Below, piece after piece: positions 47,614 through 58,236 of a stretch of DNA of 64,000 nt. A program made the position numbers and the translations under genes. A model generated the notes under the pieces. The model was not told the DNA's origin. It saw nothing but the letters and a program-made list of their open reading frames with translations, and searched no databases. This DNA is from Phragmites australis. Its lineage: Eukaryota > Streptophyta > Magnoliopsida > Poales > Poaceae. Numbering within the stretch: the first letter of the stretch is position 1; the number at the start of each line of letters is the position of its first letter. The stretch covers positions 25,054,001 through 25,118,000 of the forward strand of contig NC_084939.1 of the NCBI RefSeq assembly GCF_958298935.1, given 5' to 3'.

Positions 47614-48387
47614 ATCGTTTAGCTAGCTAATTCCTGACGGTTAGTTGCAACAACAATCCTCCAAGTATATCAATTTATTTACTGGTGGCTAGTTTCTATA
47701 TATCGATCTGACATGGTATGTGCTCATGGCTGCGGGTCAGAACCCCTACTAAGAACTTTTTAATCACCCATTTCAGCTATAAGTAATGAAATCAGAAAAA
47801 GAATAAAATCAGAAAATAATAAACATGAAAAATAATGAAAATAGATCAAGTCCACAAATCGACGACATCATCTTTTTGCTGATGTGTATGGAGCTTTGTG
47901 AGAGAAAGAGGCTTACACATGGGCCTAGATATGTGGTGAAAAAGTACTGTATCAACAATTTTACTGTCCACTGGTTACTGTAGCATCTGATCTGATCGGT
48001 TGATTTTTATCTGACGGTTGAGGAGTGATCTTAATGTATTTTACTGTAGCTCTATGCAGTTGTTAGTTACAGCTGTAGAGGATCCGATCGTGTCATGAGA
48101 GTTGCTTTGGTTTGTTAATGGCTGTGTGCAATTTGATTGTACACCCCTACATAATCAATAAAGCTCGCTCTTAGTCTTAAAAAAGCCTATAGTTGGAGGT
48201 TGTAAAATAGACCCTGTTTTTTATGTCATTTATAACTTCTTGATACAAACACAGAAAATTGACATGTTATACATTCTGTCTAAATGATATTTTCACCCCT
48301 AGACAACTGAATACAAGCATCTGTTGAGATATAACATATCATATCAAATTATCAATGATCACTAGTTTTTCGTCGGTATCTTAATTA
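47614..48387. other. Region downstream of WRKY gene B
   Basis: AT-rich and without genes. 47619-47760 shares short phrases (GCTAGCTAATTCCT, GGCTGCGGGTCAGAACCCC) with 50790-50870 and 29095-29170, in keeping with the duplicated intergenic tract. The 3' UTR of gene B lies just left of 48388. Confidence 0.5.
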
Positions 48388-49637
48388 TCAGGCTCCAAGT
48401 CTCACGGGTGCATCCAACTCCCAACTGTCAAAATCCAGGGATCCAAACGTAGTAATGTCGAATGGCTCATACATGTTGGTCTTTGTGATCAAGTCCACAG
48501 ATTTGTGGAGCAACCTATCATCTTCTAGGGATGTCTGATTGTCATTGGGATCTGAACAATTCGTCGATATACTGGTTTGGCTGTCGCTGCAAACAAGATC
48601 ACTGGTGCTTTGGGTGTTTGTTTCAGAGTCATTGGGGCCTGAATCGCCACCATTGTTGCTCTTGCAAGTATGCTGGCCGTGGTATACGACCGTGTACATC
48701 ACAGAATGATCAGCACCAGCGCTGTCATCTTGTTGTTGCACCGTCTTTGTTGCTTTGCAGTCTTGTTCCTGTCTATAGGTGCATCTGTAGTAGCTCCTGC
48801 TTGATTGAATTAAGGAGTACAATTTAGTACAAATGTGCATCATTTAACTTCTCTTAAAGACTGAAACCGGACGCATACATCACCGGAATGGGACATAGCT
48901 GTGTGCATACAAATGTAAGTGTTCCTCGGTGTTTACAGAAAAAACGAGAACACCTAAGAGGAACAAGACATATTTTAATTTTCAACAAGAAAGAGAAATT
49001 TACCTTGGGTGTTTTGCTTTATTGATGTTCTTCTGCCCATATTTCCTCCATTGGCGACCATCGCAGTGCGGAACAGGGGTTTCAAGTGACACCGAGCCAG
49101 CAGATCTCCTGTTTACAAACGGTTTGCGTAAAAAAGAATCAATGAAAAGCTTAATCACATGCAGACATATAGAAGCATAACCAACAGTAGCAATAGTTTA
49201 GAAGAAAAGAAGAGGCAATAGTTTCACACGAACGAATTTAGGACATGTCACATGCAGACATACCGTCTCTTGTGCGGATGATGGGGATTAGCATTCTCCT
49301 CATTGATGCAGTCATCAGAAATAATCTTCCTTACTCCCTTCTTGTCATCCACCAGCACATCATCAGCTCGAGCTTTGGATTGATGAAGCTGCAGGTCAGC
49401 TATGGCCTTGCTGGAGCAATCCAGTATGTCCTGGAACATCTGAACAACAAGCTCGGAGAGTTCATCCGCCTGCAGCGCTGGCAGGACGATGGCGCGCAGC
49501 TGCGTCACCAGAGACTGCTCCCTTGCGATCTCCTTCATCGCCGAGCGGTGGTCGCAGTCGCAGGCAAGAGAGGGGTGATCAGGAGGTGAAGATTGAGGAA
49601 GATATCTGTTGTTGTTCTGGTGGTGGTGGTGCTTCAT
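48388..49637 (-). CDS. WRKY transcription factor B, group III (WRKYGQK)
   Basis: Predicted nuclear W-box-binding factor. Exons 49264-49637, 49004-49108 and 48388-48796 (888 bp, 295 residues), introns 155 and 207 bp, with split Arg codons at both joins as in genes A and C. The N-terminus has the group III leucine-rich region (EIAREQSLVTQLRAIVLPAL, then MFQDILDCSSKAIADLQLHQ) after a His/Asn-rich start, then a basic PHKRRR nuclear-signal candidate. The canonical WRKYGQK is at residues 145-151. The zinc finger is Cys165, Cys173, His202, Cys204 (C-X7-C-X28-H-X-C). The C-terminus is acidic and Ser/Asn-rich. TATA box at 49789, and a W-box at 50021 suggests WRKY feedback control. No breaks seen; this is the most canonical of the three. 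Confidence 0.93.
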
Positions 49638-49788
49638 CTCTTCTCCCTGTCTAGGGCTGCGGCTTCCTAGCTAGCTCTTGCCTCTCAAAGTTCTGAACCA
49701 CTACAGGTTCAGTTCCTTGCAGTTGTGGGAGAAGGAAAGCTAGCTAATTGTCTGGCAATGGCGATAAGGTTGGTCCTAACCTGCTGTA

Positions 49789-49796
49789 CTTATATA
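49789..49796 (-). promoter_or_regulatory. TATA box of WRKY gene B
   Basis: The minus strand reads TATATAAG, about 152-159 bases upstream of the gene B ATG, a plausible distance for a leader of about 120 bases. Confidence 0.65.
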
Positions 49797-50020
49797 TGGA
49801 GATGGCACCGTATTATGCAGCCTAATTAACGATCAAGTTGGGCACTAATATAATCAGCTGCCTGCGTAGGCAGGAACAGAGAGCACATGGAAATTAAAAT
49901 ACATAGGGTAAATATTTTTCTAACATAGGGTATAATGTTGTCTAGCATCTCACCAAATTTGAAATTAAAATACAACTTGTGCGAGGTGAAATAAAAAGGA
50001 TAAATTTTATTATGCATAAA

Positions 50021-50026
50021 TTGACC
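50021..50026 (+). promoter_or_regulatory. W-box upstream of WRKY gene B
   Basis: TTGACC, the core bound by WRKY factors, about 385 bases upstream of the gene B start. W-boxes work in either orientation. A six-base match can also be chance. Confidence 0.4.
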
Positions 50027-50120
50027 ATATTTGAATAGTTCGGTGGACTAAATCGAGTCAAGTTTTTGTCTAGGGGCAATTCAAATAAATGAGATTGTTA
50101 AGGAGTAGAATGGACTTTTT

Positions 50121-50122
<2 letters not shown>

Positions 50123-50206
<84 letters not shown>

Positions 50207-50222
50207 CTATATATATATACAC
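50123..50222. repeat. (TA)n / (TG)n microsatellite
   Basis: About 63 bases of TA repeats, then about 20 bases of TG, then TA and CA repeats to 50226. It lies about 480 bases upstream of gene B and is likely to vary in length between individuals. Confidence 0.95.
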
Positions 50223-50246
50223 ACACGTCTATGCGCAGTTGCTATT

Positions 50247-50600
50247 CGCACTGCGCACATCCCCTATTACAACCCGAAATACTATAAGTTACAACTTGGT
50301 AGGCAAACCAGTTACAACTTCATGTCCAGAAATGCATAATTGCAACACGAGAAACTAACACTGTGAGTTACAACTTGTTAATCGCACTGCGCACATCCTC
50401 TAGTTATAACTCGAAATACTGTGAGTTACAACTGGTTAGATAGACCAGTTACAACTTCACGTCTATAAATACATAATTGCAATAAGAAAAGTTAACATTG
50501 TGAGTTACAATTTGTTATTCGCACTGCGTACATCTCCCAGTTACAACCTGAAACACTGTGAGTTACAACCCGAAATACTGTGAGTTGCAACTTGTGGGAT
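50247..50600. repeat. 136-bp tandem repeat, about 2.6 copies
   Basis: CGCACTGCG(C/T)ACATC starts at 50247, 50383 and 50520. Each unit repeats AGTTACAACTT-type phrases several times (GTGAGTTACAACTTG, CCAGTTACAACTTCA). It starts next to the microsatellite and ends near 50600. Confidence 0.88.
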
Positions 50601-50639
50601 ATATGAACTACAGTGAGTATACTGCAGAATATATATAGT

Positions 50640-50870
50640 TAATGCAGTAATTGTCCTGCTTGGATTCCATCAGGTAGATACTCCATAGCTATTATATACA
50701 TACTATATACCAATTAACTTGCCCGCTAAACTATATATATTACGAATGATATATACACATGTATAAATAACGAGCACGTACGACAAACTTGTGGCGGCTG
50801 CTGGGTCAGACCCCCAACTAGCTTAGTACTGATTAAGGAGTAGCTAATTCCTAGCTGTTGCAGCACATGA
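50640..50870. repeat. Duplicated intergenic tract, copy 2
   Basis: It contains CCTGCTTGGATTCCATCAGG (50656-50675) and CGTACGACAAACTTGTGGCGG (about 50777-50797), then GGGTCAGACCCCCAACTAGC, in the same order as 28817-29140. It lies upstream of gene B, while the other copy flanks the WRKY relic at 29524. Confidence 0.55.
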
Positions 50871-52153
50871 GACAAATTAAAGCTTGTCGGTTTTATATTT
50901 TGGTAGAATAATTAAGCCATGTTGATTTAGAGGAGAGTCACCGCATTGTGCTGTCGGAGTTTTGATTTTTAACCTGCAACTCTTAAACCGCGCGTTTATC
51001 CTTCGCCGTCAAACTCTCAAAATTGGTGCAAACACCCTCGTATATAGGACAGGCTACTTCTCTGGATCCGGGCTCTACTTCGCCTCCGGTGTGCTCCAAG
51101 CTACCAAGAGAGGCTCAGGGGTGAGAGGAGATCAAGGGAGCCCATAGGAACCCAGATGGTGGCGAATGGCTCACCGGCCGGCACCATATATGATAGGCTA
51201 GCTAGGATCTAGCTAGTCTTGTAGATGGGCATTAAGTCTAAAACTTTGCACCATATATGATGTCAATGTCGGAGTATATAACACACAGAATGTGTTCAAG
51301 CAGTGCATGTGTCTGTGGACCCTGAAGTGCACTAGAAAATAACTACGTATGCACGTTGTGCACTGATGGAATTGACGCAGGTAAGTATGTAAGATATATG
51401 ACAAAATAAGCACCTTTTCAGGGAGTAAATTTTGATTCAATCGAAATCGAGAGGTCACTGATATATTTTTCCGAACCCCCGAGTCATCTCCACGAGGCGA
51501 GACGAGGGTAACTCCTCCGCCGCCTAAAGCCTCCTCCACATCAAGCATGGGCGGCAGCCGCCGCCACCCCCAGCCGATGACCGTGGCGGTGGCGATGGCT
51601 GGTGGCACCATCAAGTGACGGTTGTTGCATTCCTTCCTCTTCCTCTCCCTCCCCCTTTCTTCCTCCTCCCTTTCTCTATGTTTTGGACAACCGGATTGAA
51701 GGTGGTTAGCCGGATTAGTGTTGTGGCGTCTGGATCTGCTTGCTGGAGGCCCTATACAACCGGATCTGGCGAGCAGCATTGCGGTCTCCGGCTTGGTGTG
51801 GCTCCCGTTGCCGTCGAGGTTGAGGATGAGCCCAAGGAGCTGGCGCGTCTGCTCGTCGTGGAGCCACGCTCGCCGGGAGCAGGGGCGGGTCCGTGCTGTT
51901 GCCGTGATGTGACTATGCAAGGCACGTGAGGTGATTGGTTGCTATATTGGGGGAGGGGATCGAGGAATTTGATTATGTCCGTAATTAGTAGGGTCTAAGT
52001 ATGAATTTGAGCCGTGTGATTAAGTCTTATGGACGGTAGGTACCAAAAGATATTAAAAGCTTATGCATAACTCTTGCATTCTATATCTAATTATTATAAA
52101 AGATATAGATTAATTCTAGTTATTGGATATAGATATAAGGAAATAATAGAAGT
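50871..52153. other. Intergenic; short GC-rich block without recognised gene
   Basis: 51480-51930 is GC-rich with a long minus-strand open stretch (51213-51920) and overlapping plus-strand ones. None shows a known domain. GAGTCATCTCCACGAGGCGA near 51481 recalls leader sequences of grass retroelements, which is only an impression. Confidence 0.4.
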
Positions 52154-53724
52154 ACTACAGAAAAGATCATCACTATCAGTTTAAATTTGACATCATTGTC
52201 GGTTTTTAAACCGATAGTGAAGCGGCAGTGATAATCATGGATAGTAAGTATCACTAGCGGTAGCGGTAATAAGTATCAATGCTGGTTAATAATATGAACC
52301 AACAGTGATAATAACTATCCATGTCGGTTCATACCTTGAACTGGCAGTGATAATCCTTTCAGATGTGCAAAAATACTCTACAATGAACTCTTCAACATGG
52401 AGATCTGTCTTAGGTTTGATGTCAAGCCTAAGATAGAAACCCCATATCGAAATATTTGTGGTAGGATATTTTATACCTAAATCTAAAAATAGAAACGGAT
52501 GTTGCGAAGCTGTTGTACTAGGAGCTCTTTAGACATCACGTCAAAGAACTCCTAATACAGCAACGCTGCGCCATCCATTATACATCTTGCACTAGCTGAG
52601 TGAATTTACTATTTGAGTGACAATAGTAAGTCTAAACGAATGACAAAAATACAATCTTTAACACTCAAACTTAGTTTGAAGCGAATGTACTTTTTACCAT
52701 TCGTTTAGATTTATCTATTGCCACAATCATCTTCACACAACATTCGCGCACTCAATGGAGAAGTGGAGAGAGGACATGAAGAGACAGGGAAGGCACACGA
52801 CCACATGTTAGTTCAGGAGACAGTGGGCTCGGTGAACGTACACGAGGTGGCTACCTACTCGGAGGATGGTGAGAGGAGATGACGAGACGGTGAGAGGAGA
52901 CCATAGGGAGAGAAATGAGGAGACGTGGAAGGCACACGGCCGGGCGTTGGCTCAGGAGACGGTGGGCACGGAGGACGTCAAGCTTGGCGAACAGTGGCTA
53001 TAGTGAGGAGCTCGTGTGAGTGGTGTTGAAGCCGGACATGAGGGGTAGAGACGGTCATAGTAGAGATGGCCGATGACCATCGCTCTACTTCGACCGCCAC
53101 TACCCCTCGAGAGCAGCTTCAGGAAGAGCAAAATGAGATGGACGCGACTGAGGGAGACATATTCAATTTATAAAAGAATTATCACTGCCGGTTGAAAATA
53201 CGAACCGATAGTGATTAATATTATCACTGTCGGTTCAGAATACGAACCAGTAGTGATAAACATTATCAATACCGGTTATTAAAGGTATGTATTTTTATGC
53301 ACATCTTGTTAAGAACTATTAGTGATAAATAAATATTTATCACTGCTGGTTTGAAATACAAACCAGTTTAGATAAATATTATCACTACTAATTATTAAAG
53401 GTGCGTCTTTTTAGGAACCGACAGTGATAAATATTATTACTACCGATTTGGAATATGAACCGATTGAGATACATATTATCACTAACCGTTTATAAAGGCA
53501 TGTCTTTTTATACACGTTATTTTAAGAACCGATAGTGATAATTTTAACATCACTACCGGTTCGTGTTATAAACCGGCAGTGATAACCACTCTCATTATCG
53601 GTTCTTACTATCTTAACTTTTTTTTGAGCCTGTAGCTTAAAAACCTATAGTGATATATTATCTCTACCAGTTATTACTAAACCGGCAGTGAAAGAGAGCA
53701 TGGATGATCTTTTCTGTGATAGTG
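52154..53724. mobile_element. Non-autonomous CACTA-like element 1
   Basis: About 1.57 kb. The left end reads TACTACAGAAAAGATCATC. The complement of the right end reads CACTATCACAGAAAAGATCA, sharing the 15 bases ACAGAAAAGATCATC as inverted repeats. Flanks are AAG and TAG, an imperfect 3-base duplication. Subterminal arrays of AACCG(A/G)(C/T)AGTGATAA and its complement TTATCACT..CGGTT are dense at 52160-52350 and 53170-53700, as in CACTA elements. The interior has a GC-rich block with a duplicated stretch (about 52780 and 52920). No transposase is visible. Confidence 0.8.
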
Positions 53725-54033
53725 TAGTGTATTAATACTTTTTTAATATTGATAGCGCCTATTAATTGCATATTTTCAAATTGATTGGAGGTTTCTAAAC
53801 AATTAAGAGGGGAGGAGATGGAAACTAACTTTGAATGTAGACTGTTTGATCGTATAAGATGTATAATAGAGATCGTTTAGATCTATGACAACTCATATAT
53901 TTTATAAGAGTATAGATTTGTGACTTGAAAAAGTAGCTATAGGTGAGAGAGAGAGATGCATGCTTGAAATTAAAGGTGAGGTCACTGGCGGTAGCTTGAT
54001 AATTAGTCTGTTTTAGGAAAATTTCGATCATTA

Positions 54034-54368
54034 GGGCATGTACAGTGGTACAGATGGCTGTTGTATATAATACGATTCTATGTCACATATATATAATATA
54101 ATAGATAACATATTGTATGAGTTATCTGTAAATAATCTAAATGACACTCAATTGTTAAACGGCATGTGAAAAACTGAGACCACCAGTAACAGACGACATC
54201 CATATAATAAAGAAAATATTATCTATAAGAATGATTGTCTGATGTTTTAGACTGTCTGTTAATTAATAGACGATATATTTCTCTATCTTATTTCTCTTTT
54301 TTCACGTCAAATAAAATCCTAAGTAATTTATTTTCTAGACAGCTAACATCATCTCATTATACACGTCT
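54034..54368. mobile_element. MITE, PIF/Harbinger-like
   Basis: 335 bp. The left end GGGCATGTACAGTGG and the complement of the right end AGACGTGTATAATGA match with mainly transition differences, and TTA flanks both ends (54031-54033 and 54369-54371). Harbinger MITEs target TTA/TAA. It lies 345 bases downstream of WRKY gene C. Confidence 0.6.
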
Positions 54369-54713
54369 TTAGTACTGCAATTAAGTAACCGGGCACTGCC
54401 GGGCTCCCACCTGCAGTCACTTTTTTTGAGGATTTTGATCAGGGCTTCAGCCAGCCCGGCCGGCCAAATTGTCATATCAGTATTGGCCCGTCACGTATGT
54501 AATGCATATATAACAACAATAATAATTTCCCCCAACAATTAATAGCATAGAAATTGCGATGATCTGCCGGCCAGTTGTAATTAACCGGAGGCGACCATCC
54601 CATGTGTTACGAAGGCTCTTGTGAGTTCGTTGTGACTCAGCTCAGTAGCAGTTGGATCTTATCAGAGTCACCGTACTGTACTGATAACTCATCACAATGT
54701 ACACACCATGTAG

Positions 54714-56839
54714 CTAGAAAGAGAAACCGGCTGAGAAATGGCTAACAGGAGGCTCATTAACGAGCTGCAGGTAGTGATCCATCGTCCAACCACCTGCCGC
54801 GATGTGCACCGGTGACCGGATTGGTCCGGTGAAGTAGTCCTCCGTCTCCTGGAGCAACGACGGAGCCGGTGTCAGGACCCAGCTGTCATGGACGGCGAAC
54901 AACCCGCTGTAGTCATCGACGTGCCCGCTGGTACTGCTCCATGTGATTTCCGAGGTCGTCGGAGATTCTGTCCCGGCACCGGTAGTGGGAGCGGCAGGAC
55001 TAGAGCTAGATACAGGAGCATCGTCGGCGTCATGACGAGCCGCCTTCATGAATGAAGTACTGTTATTACTCGGGACGGCGGCAGTGGTCTCGAGGATGAC
55101 CGGCGCCTCGAGGGGATCGTTGGCCTTGCAGGTGTGCTCCGCCATGTACACCACCGTGTACTTTGGGGCGGCACCACTGCCGTCGTCATCGCCGTCGTCG
55201 TTGCGCTGCACCGTTCGTTTGGCGGGGCACCCTTGCTCTGCACTTCGTGTGCACCTGTAGTAGCACCTGCATGTGGGGTCCGAATTAGTCCGTGCAAGTT
55301 TTTTTTCCTGGAGCAGAACTCAGTAATAGTGAGGACTAAGCTGCTTCACTAATAATTCTGCAAGCTTGATTGTCTCCATCAATCACCCGTGTTTACATGC
55401 GATCGGTCGATCGATGTGACAGCGCCCAACGTGTATCACGACAGACTTTGATTGGTTGCGGCACTACTAGATGTAGTGGGCCGAGTTAGATAGAGAGGGA
55501 CGCGTACTAACACTAGCTAGTGTCACTGTCCAAATATTATTGGTGCACCTGCAAATCCTAGATCTGAGAGAGGGTACGAATTGTCTGGATACGACCACAG
55601 ACAAGTGAATTTATAAAAATCGTATAGAAATTCTGTACACTCAGATAACGGTTATATTATAAATTTTTTTATATTAGTAATCGTCTGTGGATATTTTATT
55701 AATAACGGATCTTTAAAAACTGTCTATAATATTTAGTCTGTTTTAACTAATTTTATAGTAGTGAAATGACATTCTATATATAGGACGCGCATCCTTTTTC
55801 TTCTTCTTTCTACATCTGAGAACGCATGCGATGGATCATAATGCTCGATTACCCCTAATTCTAATAGAGTGCGTATCTATCTTAGCAACCGTATGTGGAT
55901 ATTTTATTAGTGACGGATTATAAGAAATTATCTATGATATTTTATCTATTTTTACTGATTATATGGTAATAAAATGACATCCTATATATAGGATATGCAA
56001 CCCTTTTTTGTTCTTCTTTCTACATCTCTTTTCTAAGTTGAGAACGCATGCGATGGATCATACTGCTCGATCGCCCACCAAAAAGTTAGCTGGATCAATC
56101 AGTTAGCTGAAAGTCTGAAACGTAGCTTAGACCGATCTATCTGTTATATGTAGTATTACTGAGCATTGAGTTACCTGGGGTACATGGCACCTTCAATTCG
56201 CTTCTGGCCGTACCTCCTCCATTGGTACCCGTTGAAATTGGGCACTGATGTTACAAGTGATGTGGTTCCTTGCTTCTTCCTGCTGTTTAAGCGAGATCCG
56301 TACGTTAAAATCATATGACACAAATCAGTGAGTGCACGCCAGATCTAATTGACTAAACCGAGGTCATCACTCATCACAACGAAATGTATAGACATATATA
56401 CTACATATGATCGTGATAGATCTGCTAGCTGAAGATCGATCGATCGAGGGGTGCCCATCGAGCTGAGGGAGCAATCATGCATATTGCTTGGACCATAAAA
56501 ATTGAAGTACCTTCTTTTCCTGCAACGAGGCTGTGCATTTGCGCCAGCCGGCTCATCGTGTTGTTCATCCTTGGCCTTGTCGTCCCGGGCTCTCTTGCTC
56601 CCCCGGCGGCGGCGCGTCCTGCTCCCACCGCACACCGCGTCGGCCGTAGTAGGCGCACGGCTGGTGTCCAGCAGTCCGCCGGACTCCACCTTAAACAAGC
56701 ATTCTTCGACGCTGCCGACCGGCTCGGCAACGATACTCGCCGGCCATGCACCGTCGTCGCTCCGATTCGGAGTCGAGGGAGACGGCAGTAGCAGCTCGTG
56801 GAGCTGCGCCACGAGCTCCCGTTCCCGCCCAAGCGTCAT
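54714..56839 (-). CDS. WRKY transcription factor C, group III with variant WRRYGQK
   Basis: Predicted nuclear W-box-binding factor. Exons 56511-56839, 56175-56279 and 54714-55266 (987 bp, 328 residues), introns 231 and 908 bp, with split Arg codons at both joins. The start MTLGRERELVAQLHELLLP fits the group III N-terminus, and an in-frame stop lies just upstream. Basic stretch RTRRRRGSKRARDDK is a nuclear-signal candidate. The signature is WRRYGQK (residues 130-136) because the codon after TGG AGG is AGG where the others have AAG or AAA. The zinc finger is Cys150, Cys158, His189, Cys191 (C-X7-C-X30-H-X-C), with an Asp/Gly-rich loop DDGDDDGSG. The tail is Ala/Thr/Ser-rich. TATA box at 56945. 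No frame breaks. DNA specificity may differ from canonical factors. Confidence 0.9.
55670..56074. repeat. Direct duplication inside intron 2 of WRKY gene C
   Basis: Two copies, about 55670-55845 and 55880-56074. They share TGTGGATATTTTATTA (55686 and 55894), AAATGACAT(T/C)CTATATATAGGA, TTCTTCTTTCTACATCT and GAGAACGCATGCGATGGATCA (55818 and 56039). Spacing is 208-222 bases. It enlarges this intron to 908 bp, compared with 207 bp in gene B. Confidence 0.85.
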
Positions 56840-56944
56840 CGCCGCCGAGCTAGCTAGCTAGGTGATTGGAGTTTGTGCGCAGTATGCCTGATCGAGTGAC
56901 TCCGGCCGGCTGCTTCTAAAGATCGATCGATGCCAGCTCGCTTG

Positions 56945-56950
56945 TTTATA
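56945..56950 (-). promoter_or_regulatory. TATA box of WRKY gene C
   Basis: TATAAA on the minus strand within CCTTTATAAACAAG, about 106 bases upstream of the ATG. Confidence 0.65.
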
Positions 56951-57091
56951 AAGGCCAGCAGCTATGGACGCAGGACGCGGGACTTAGGGGGCCCAGAATT
57001 ACGTCCACACCTAGTGACCTCACTACCGCAGCACCATGACGTAAGCTAAGCTAGTGGTCTAGATATATAGCACCACTAGTACCAGCTAATA

Positions 57092-57309
57092 CCTCCGTTT
57101 CAGAATACTTGACACTATTAATTTTACTGTTTAAACTTTAATTAATAATAAATTTTAATATACTTTGTTAATTAGAATGAAAACGGCATTGTTAGATTCA
57201 TCATTCAATGAGCTTTATAAATATTACATGCTTAGGATTATTTGCATACGTATTTGATTAAATTTATAATCAAAATTTAAATAGTAAAGTCAACAATATC
57301 AATAGGGAG
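57092..57309. mobile_element. Stowaway-type MITE in the promoter of WRKY gene C
   Basis: 218 bp. It starts CCTCCGTTTCAGAATACTTG and the complement of its right end reads CTCCCTATTGATATTGTTGA, with TA on both sides (57090-57091 and 57310-57311). Inner TTGACACTATTAATTTTACT is mirrored by AGTAAAGTCAACAATAT. It sits 253-470 bases upstream of the gene C start. Confidence 0.75.
57288..57293 (-). promoter_or_regulatory. W-box carried by the MITE upstream of WRKY gene C
   Basis: AGTCAA on the plus strand is TTGACT on the minus strand, a W-box core, about 450 bases upstream of the gene C start and inside the Stowaway element. Binding is inferred only. Confidence 0.4.
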
Positions 57310-57311
57310 TA

Positions 57312-58236
57312 CATTAATTCTGTCCACATCATGTCCATATCGTCCCCGCTGTGGATCGGCCCCACGCAGATGGGGATCCATCCGATCTAGGTTTTCTAGT
57401 TCACTGCAGGGCCGTTGCAACCTACAAATTTCAGCTCGCATGCATGCAGTTTCCCTGCAATGTGTCAACCGCGCGGGGGGATTGGATCGGCTAGTCATCA
57501 GTCCGTGTGCCTTCAACTAAAAATATTTTAAAAAATACATGATAATAGAACTTTGTGAAAATGTTTTAGGATTGAGAGATGACTAATATAATGTGTGTAT
57601 GTATATTGATCATATTTCTTTAGTATATTTTCCTACTAAATTAGAGTTTTACACAAAATTATTTTTCTTGTTTTGTCCTCATGTTCACGATATCCATTAA
57701 TGTGTGTAACCATCCATGACATAATATTTCTATTTCTATTTTAGTCTGTTTCTAGACTCCAGTGAAAGATCTAAATTATGGCATAAAATGGGTAATTTAT
57801 AATAAGGTATTGAAGAATTTTGGGTTAATTTTTTCATAATAGCAAACATGGGTAATTTAAAAACATGTTAGATTCAATGACTATTATTATTACAATAATT
57901 AAAGTTTACTAAATCGATGGTGAGATGTTTTATTTTTTTTTTGTGAATTTTGAGAATTTCTTTCTTTTTCTAGCACGCCACGTATATATAAGGATTAACC
58001 TGAAAACTGTAGAAGGAGTCTTCAATTAATAATAGTAAGATAAGGTGATCAGAAACCATTGGAGCATCCGCGGAATCCACTAGTCTAGTCCCACACGTAC
58101 CTACGCCTGCATTATTTGCTGTTCACTCGTTTTCCTCCTAAATCGATCTCCACGTTGACGAAGGTGTCGATCATAGTCCATGCGTCCGAGTAAAGAAGAT
58201 AGGGACAGTGTACTAACCCTTTACACGTGTTGCATA
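57312..58236. other. Intergenic DNA upstream of WRKY gene C
   Basis: AT-rich. The short minus-strand open stretch 57277-57516 has no recognised motif. No gene seen. Confidence 0.5.

Noticed and set aside
50089..50358. Open stretch over the microsatellite
   Set aside because: It is a direct translation of TA and TG repeats (Tyr-Ile and Cys-Val runs) and is not a gene.
51213..51929. Long minus-strand open stretch and its plus-strand shadow
   Set aside because: The peptide is low in recognisable motifs and the stretch is GC-rich. No homology that I can recognise.
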